From an uncultured Butyricicoccus sp. (lineage in GTDB: Bacteria; Bacillota; Clostridia; Oscillospirales; Butyricicoccaceae), in the NCBI GenBank assembly GCA_900547195.1, contig URFQ01000097.1, forward strand, positions 1 through 8,297: DNA of 8,297 nucleotides. The letters run 5' to 3'. The position numbers and the translations under genes are program-made. Positions within the stretch are counted from its first letter, which is position 1. Every line of letters starts with the position of its first letter. Below the pieces are notes generated by a model. That model was not told the DNA's origin, made no database searches, and was given only the letters and a program-made list of their open reading frames with translations. Positions 5,883 to 8,297 of the stretch are shown here, piece by piece.

Positions 5883-5887
5883 ACCGG

Positions 5888-5923
5888 AAAAGTCCGTATA
5901 GGAAATCCCTGTGCGGACTTTTT
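5888..5923. terminator. Bidirectional terminator between convergent genes
   Basis: AAAAGTCCG (5888-5896) pairs perfectly with CGGACTTTT (5914-5922), with a 17-base loop that has a minor AGG/CCT pairing. A run of five T follows the stem on the plus strand and four on the minus strand. It lies between the flavoprotein stop (5882) and the cupin stop (5950) and can serve both converging transcripts. Confidence 0.88.
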
Positions 5924-5949
5924 ACTGCGCAACAATCACAAACATGCTC

Positions 5950-6279
5950 TTATTGCTGCGGCACCACGGTATAGAACACCAGATCCTCTGCACCATCGTT
6001 TTCCAGGCTGTGCGAATGCCCCTTGGGGCAGTAATGGCAGTCGCCCGGCTTCAGGCGCTCCTCGACCCCGCTGCAGGTTGCTAGGCCGGTGCCGGAAAGA
6101 ATGAACACAATTTCACTCGTCACTTCATGCACATGCACGCCGATCGACGCGCCCGGCTCCAGCGTGGCAAGGGAAATCCGGTTGAGCTTATCAAAATACG
6201 CCTTTGCCTTCATGTCTTTTGCACCGCCGTAAAAATGCGGCAGCGCCACTTCCTCCATGTCGTTCCAGTCCAGTTTCAT
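5950..6279 (-). CDS. Small single-domain cupin protein
   Basis: This 109-residue protein is one cupin barrel. Motif 1 is near residues 43-66: 'GASIGVHVHEVTSE' gives the HxH and Glu metal ligands, ending at 'LSGTG'. Motif 2 is near 78-94: 'GDCHYCPKGHSHSLEN' gives G-x5-P-x4-H-x3-N, with the fourth ligand His. All usual metal-binding residues are present, so it probably binds a divalent metal. Such stand-alone cupins include isomerases, dioxygenases and sugar-binding proteins, and nothing here decides among them. It is the last gene of a three-gene operon. Its ATG (6279-6277) overlaps the esterase TGA as ATGA, so translation is probably coupled. An AGGAGG (6292-6287) seven bases upstream lies inside the esterase gene and secures the start. 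Confidence 0.85.
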   Translation of the reverse strand: MKLDWNDMEEVALPHFYGGAKDMKAKAYFDKLNRISLATLEPGASIGVHVHEVTSEIVFILSGTGLATCSGVEERLKPGDCHYCPKGHSHSLENDGAEDLVFYTVVPQQ

Positions 6280-7061
6280 CCTTCCCCCTCCTGTTCCATC
6301 CAGATAAGCGCACGGCGCAGCGCCTCGTCAAAAAAGTACCAGTCATGCGCGCCGTCCCATTCTTCATACGTGTGCGGCACGTCAAGCGCCGTCAGAATTC
6401 CGTGGTAATGGCGGCAGTCGTCCAAGTATTCATCCTGCCGGCCGCAGGCGAGATACAGCCGCGGCGCATTGCCGCGCGCGGCCCGCTCGGCCAGCCGCAC
6501 CGGATTGTCCTGCGGGCAAAGCGCCAGTTCCGGGCCAAAAATCGCGTGAAAATCCCGCATTAATGTGCTGCCCCAGGTCTGCTCCGCCTGCTCGGCTGGC
6601 GTCTGGCGCAGGTCGTCCATCTCCTCCCCGATCATCAGGCAGCAGGGCGACAGCGCAGCGCAGGCGCCAAAGCGTTCCGGATGGTTCAGCGCCACCTTGA
6701 GCGCGCCATAACCGCCCATGGAGCCGCCAAAGACCGCGGTATTCTCCCGCCCGATCGGAATCCGGAATAAATTGGCACAGATTTCCGGGAGTTCTTCGGC
6801 CACGTATTGCAAAAACAATCCGCCGTAGCGCATGTCGGTGTAAAAGCTGCGCGCCGCTTCGGGCATGATGAACAACGTGCGGCGTTCCTCGGCATACAGG
6901 CGCAGCCGGGTGTAATCGGCCCAGCAGCCGCTGTTGCCACATAAGCCGTGCAGCAGGTAGCAGACCTGCGTAGGCGCTTTCGATAGGTTGCCCGGCCCGG
7001 CTACAACCAGCCCGGTCGCCATTTCCAACGTTTTCGAAAAAATAGTACCGCGAAACAACAT
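6276..7061 (-). CDS. Alpha/beta-hydrolase esterase of the tributyrin esterase/FrmB type
   Basis: This 261-residue hydrolase belongs to the putative esterase family that includes tributyrin esterase EstA and S-formylglutathione hydrolase FrmB. 'VCYLLHGLCGNSGCW' (33-47) carries the oxyanion-hole HG. 'MPEAARSFYTDMRYG' (66-80) is typical of the family. The nucleophile elbow is 'GGSMGGYGAL' (112-121) with Ser114. Asp210 in 'GRQDEYLDD' and His239 in 'DGAHDWYFF' complete the triad. It should be a cytoplasmic carboxylesterase for short-chain acyl esters; the true substrate is unknown. The frame stays open upstream to 7265, but ATG 7061 is chosen: it has GGAGG (7074-7070) eight bases before it, and the upstream part lies inside the preceding gene. 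It starts 19 bp after the oxidoreductase stop and overlaps the cupin start by four bases. Confidence 0.88.
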   Translation of the reverse strand: MLFRGTIFSKTLEMATGLVVAGPGNLSKAPTQVCYLLHGLCGNSGCWADYTRLRLYAEERRTLFIMPEAARSFYTDMRYGGLFLQYVAEELPEICANLFRIPIGRENTAVFGGSMGGYGALKVALNHPERFGACAALSPCCLMIGEEMDDLRQTPAEQAEQTWGSTLMRDFHAIFGPELALCPQDNPVRLAERAARGNAPRLYLACGRQDEYLDDCRHYHGILTALDVPHTYEEWDGAHDWYFFDEALRRALIWMEQEGEG

Positions 7062-7080
7062 GATTCCATCCTCCCTCCCG

Positions 7081-7677
7081 TTACAGGGACTGCGCCAGCG
7101 CAACGGCACGGGCGCATGCTGCATCCAGCGCCCCCTGCGCGTCAAATCCCTGGATGTCCAGCCCTTCGGCTGCCACGGTATGCAGCGTCTGGATCCCGAG
7201 CATGCGAAACATTGAGGCCAGGAGCGGCGCCGCATGGTCGTCCCGCACGGCGTCTCCCTGTTCATAAATCCCGCCGCGCGTGGTCACGAACACTGCCTGC
7301 CTGGCCTTGCACAGGCCCCGATAGCCCTGCTCGGTGCATTCAAACGTCAAGCCGGTCACACAGATATGCTCCAGATAGGTATGCAGGGCAGCGGGGAAGG
7401 TTCCCTCCCAAAACGGCGCGGCCAGCACAATCCAGTCCGCGTCCCGGAATGCGCGCGCCAGCTCAAACATCGGGGCGTCCCAGTTTCCGGCCGCCGCATT
7501 GCGAGCCTCCAGCGTGTCCTCATACAGCGGCTGCAAACGCAGCCCATTTAAATCCACGGTATTGATGCGAAGCCCCGGGTATCTTTGTCCGAACGCACGC
7601 AAAAAACAGCGCGCCAGCGCAAGCGTGCGGGACTGCGCGCCGCGCACGCAGCCATTGATAAAAAGCAGCTTTTCCAT
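7081..7677 (-). CDS. Flavodoxin-fold NAD(P)H-dependent FMN oxidoreductase (quinone/azo reductase family)
   Basis: This 198-residue protein has the flavodoxin_2 fold of NAD(P)H:quinone oxidoreductases and AcpD-type azoreductases. 'LLFINGCVRGAQSRTLALAR' (4-23) forms the first strand and the FMN phosphate loop around Ser16-Thr18. 'WIVLAAPFWEGTFPAALHTY' (82-101) holds the conserved P-Phe/Tyr-W segment that contacts FMN. 'VFVTTRGGIYEQGD' (129-142) matches the third FMN-binding stretch with its Gly-Gly. It likely uses NAD(P)H to reduce quinones, azo or nitro compounds by two electrons; the substrate cannot be told from sequence. The start at 7677 has AAGGAG (7690-7685) seven bases upstream. It is the first gene of the leftward operon and is divergent from the MATE gene, 170 bp away. 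Such enzymes often lie next to efflux genes in xenobiotic responses, so a shared trigger is possible. Confidence 0.86.
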   Translation of the reverse strand: MEKLLFINGCVRGAQSRTLALARCFLRAFGQRYPGLRINTVDLNGLRLQPLYEDTLEARNAAAGNWDAPMFELARAFRDADWIVLAAPFWEGTFPAALHTYLEHICVTGLTFECTEQGYRGLCKARQAVFVTTRGGIYEQGDAVRDDHAAPLLASMFRMLGIQTLHTVAAEGLDIQGFDAQGALDAACARAVALAQSL

Positions 7678-7712
7678 GCTCCTTCTCCTTCCGTTTTTCT
7701 TCCAACAACGGT

Positions 7713-7739
7713 ATTATCTTAACACATCGCGCCTGTAAA
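7713..7739 (-). promoter_or_regulatory. Putative promoter of the leftward three-gene operon
   Basis: On the minus strand TTTACA (7739-7734, five of six) and GATAAT (7718-7713, five of six) are separated by only 15 bp, shorter than ideal. TTGAGT further upstream would give a 20-bp spacer. The -10 candidate lies 35 bp before the start codon at 7677. Given the divergent layout a promoter must be here, but the exact hexamers are uncertain. Confidence 0.4.
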
Positions 7740-7790
7740 CTCAATCCAACTTTTTCAGCGTTCCGTACTCGAAGTTCGTCGGATTCCCTA

Positions 7791-7820
7791 TTGCCGCGCC
7801 GTCGAAAGACGGCGTATAAT
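7791..7820 (+). promoter_or_regulatory. MATE gene promoter with an inverted repeat filling the spacer
   Basis: TTGCCG (7791-7796, four of six) and a perfect TATAAT (7815-7820) are 18 bp apart. The 18 bases between them are one perfect inverted repeat: CGCCGTC (7797-7803), GAAA, GACGGCG (7808-7814). The repeat lies upstream of the expected transcript start near 7827, so it would act as DNA, a likely operator for a repressor or spacer-binding activator. The ATG at 7848 has AAGGGGG (7834-7840) seven bases before it. Confidence 0.6.
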
Positions 7821-7847
7821 GATGAATATATGTAAGGGGGAAAACGC

Positions 7848-8297
7848 ATGATTACCGATATGACCGAGGGCAGACCCGGACGCATTTTATGGCGTTTTGC
7901 GCTGCCGATCCTGCTCAGCGTGGCTTTCCAGCAGCTTTACCAAATTGCAGACAGTGTGATTGCCGGCCGTTTGGTCGGCGGCGCGGCGCTCGCCGCCATC
8001 GGTGCATCCTATCCGATCACCATGCTGTTTATGGCCTTTGCCACGGGCATGAATCTGGGATGTTCGGTCGTTGTATCGCAGCTGTTTGGCGCAAAGGATT
8101 ATGGCCGCATGAAAACGTCCATCAGCACCTCCATCCTGACGAGCCTTGTACTGAGCGCCGTGCTGACGGTCATTGGGCTGCTGTTCTGCCGGGATATGCT
8201 CACAGCGCTCGCCACCGACCCGCACATTTTGGAGGATGCGGGCGGTGGATTTTGCGACTGTTTATCTGAAAGGGACGAGTTATGGAGGAACCACGAA
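7848..8297 (+). CDS. MATE-family multidrug efflux transporter, N-terminal part (runs off right edge)
   Basis: From ATG 7848 about 130 residues match the start of a MATE (MatE, DinF/NorM-like) transporter, a cation-coupled drug and metabolite exporter normally of about 450 residues. Family signatures are 'MTEGRPGRILWRFALPILLS' (residues 5-24), 'FQQLYQIADSVIAGRLVGG' (27-45), 'ALAAIGASYPI', and 'FATGMNLGCSVVVSQLFGAKD'. Two to three membrane segments are covered. After 'ATDPHILEDA' (to 8240) the frame reads 'GGGFCDCLSERDELWRNHE', which is too polar for a MATE helix. The +1 frame reads 'AVDFATVYLKG' from 8242, a better fit. Either one base is inserted in the G-rich run 8240-8245, or homology ends here. 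The gene may be real and intact with an end-of-sequence error, or broken. It is divergent from the oxidoreductase operon. Confidence 0.85.
   Translation, partial: MITDMTEGRPGRILWRFALPILLSVAFQQLYQIADSVIAGRLVGGAALAAIGASYPITMLFMAFATGMNLGCSVVVSQLFGAKDYGRMKTSISTSILTSLVLSAVLTVIGLLFCRDMLTALATDPHILEDAGGGFCDCLSERDELWRNHE

Noticed and set aside
7062..7265. Upstream extension of the esterase frame
   Set aside because: It overlaps the 3' end of the oxidoreductase gene and encodes Arg/Trp-rich nonsense; ATG 7061 has a good ribosome binding site and esterase-like N-terminus.
7889..8269. 126-codon plus-strand frame inside the MATE gene
   Set aside because: It is out of frame with the clearly MATE-like reading from 7848 and has a Cys/Arg-rich shadow composition.

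Overview
The window looks like chromosomal DNA from an anaerobic Firmicute. The GC-rich right-hand two thirds resemble gut Oscillospiraceae/Ruminococcaceae (inference from codon use, gene families and AGGAGG-type ribosome binding sites; no marker gene is present). It holds eight intact or edge-truncated genes besides the left-edge regulator, and one clear pseudogene. No RNA gene, insertion sequence, CRISPR array or origin was seen, and no stretch over 300 bases lacks a gene.

Positions 1 to about 2460 are AT-rich and read rightward: the C-terminal part of a LysR-type regulator, a small ACT-domain protein, a LysE/RhtB-type amino-acid exporter, and the wreck of an O-acetylhomoserine sulfhydrylase (MetY-type) gene. 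The exporter has its own promoter region, with a LysR-style dyad centred about 66 bp before the predicted transcription start and a second inverted repeat enclosing the -10 box. Together this looks like an amino-acid sensing and export module that has lost its linked sulfur amino-acid enzyme.

Base composition shifts sharply to GC-rich between about 2460 and 2510, where recognisable homology to the sulfhydrylase stops. To the right are a zinc-dependent phospholipase C-like protein and a membrane-anchored M23 peptidase with a G5 domain. The peptidase has a near-consensus promoter whose -35 box overlaps the previous stop codon, and just downstream a perfect match to the published WalR (YycF) direct-repeat consensus, suggesting cell-wall stress control. 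After a strong terminator comes a thioredoxin-reductase-like flavoprotein that keeps the CxxC centre but lacks the usual NADPH-binding motifs.

A bidirectional terminator separates this from a leftward three-gene operon, in transcription order: a flavodoxin-fold NAD(P)H-dependent oxidoreductase, an alpha/beta-hydrolase esterase of the tributyrin esterase/FrmB type, and a small cupin whose start overlaps the esterase stop by ATGA. Divergent from it, starting at 7848, is a MATE-family efflux gene that runs off the right edge. Its promoter has a 7+7 bp inverted repeat exactly filling the 18-bp spacer, and its last 60 bases look frame-shifted. The operon plus MATE gene could be a small detoxification and efflux locus, but that is inference.
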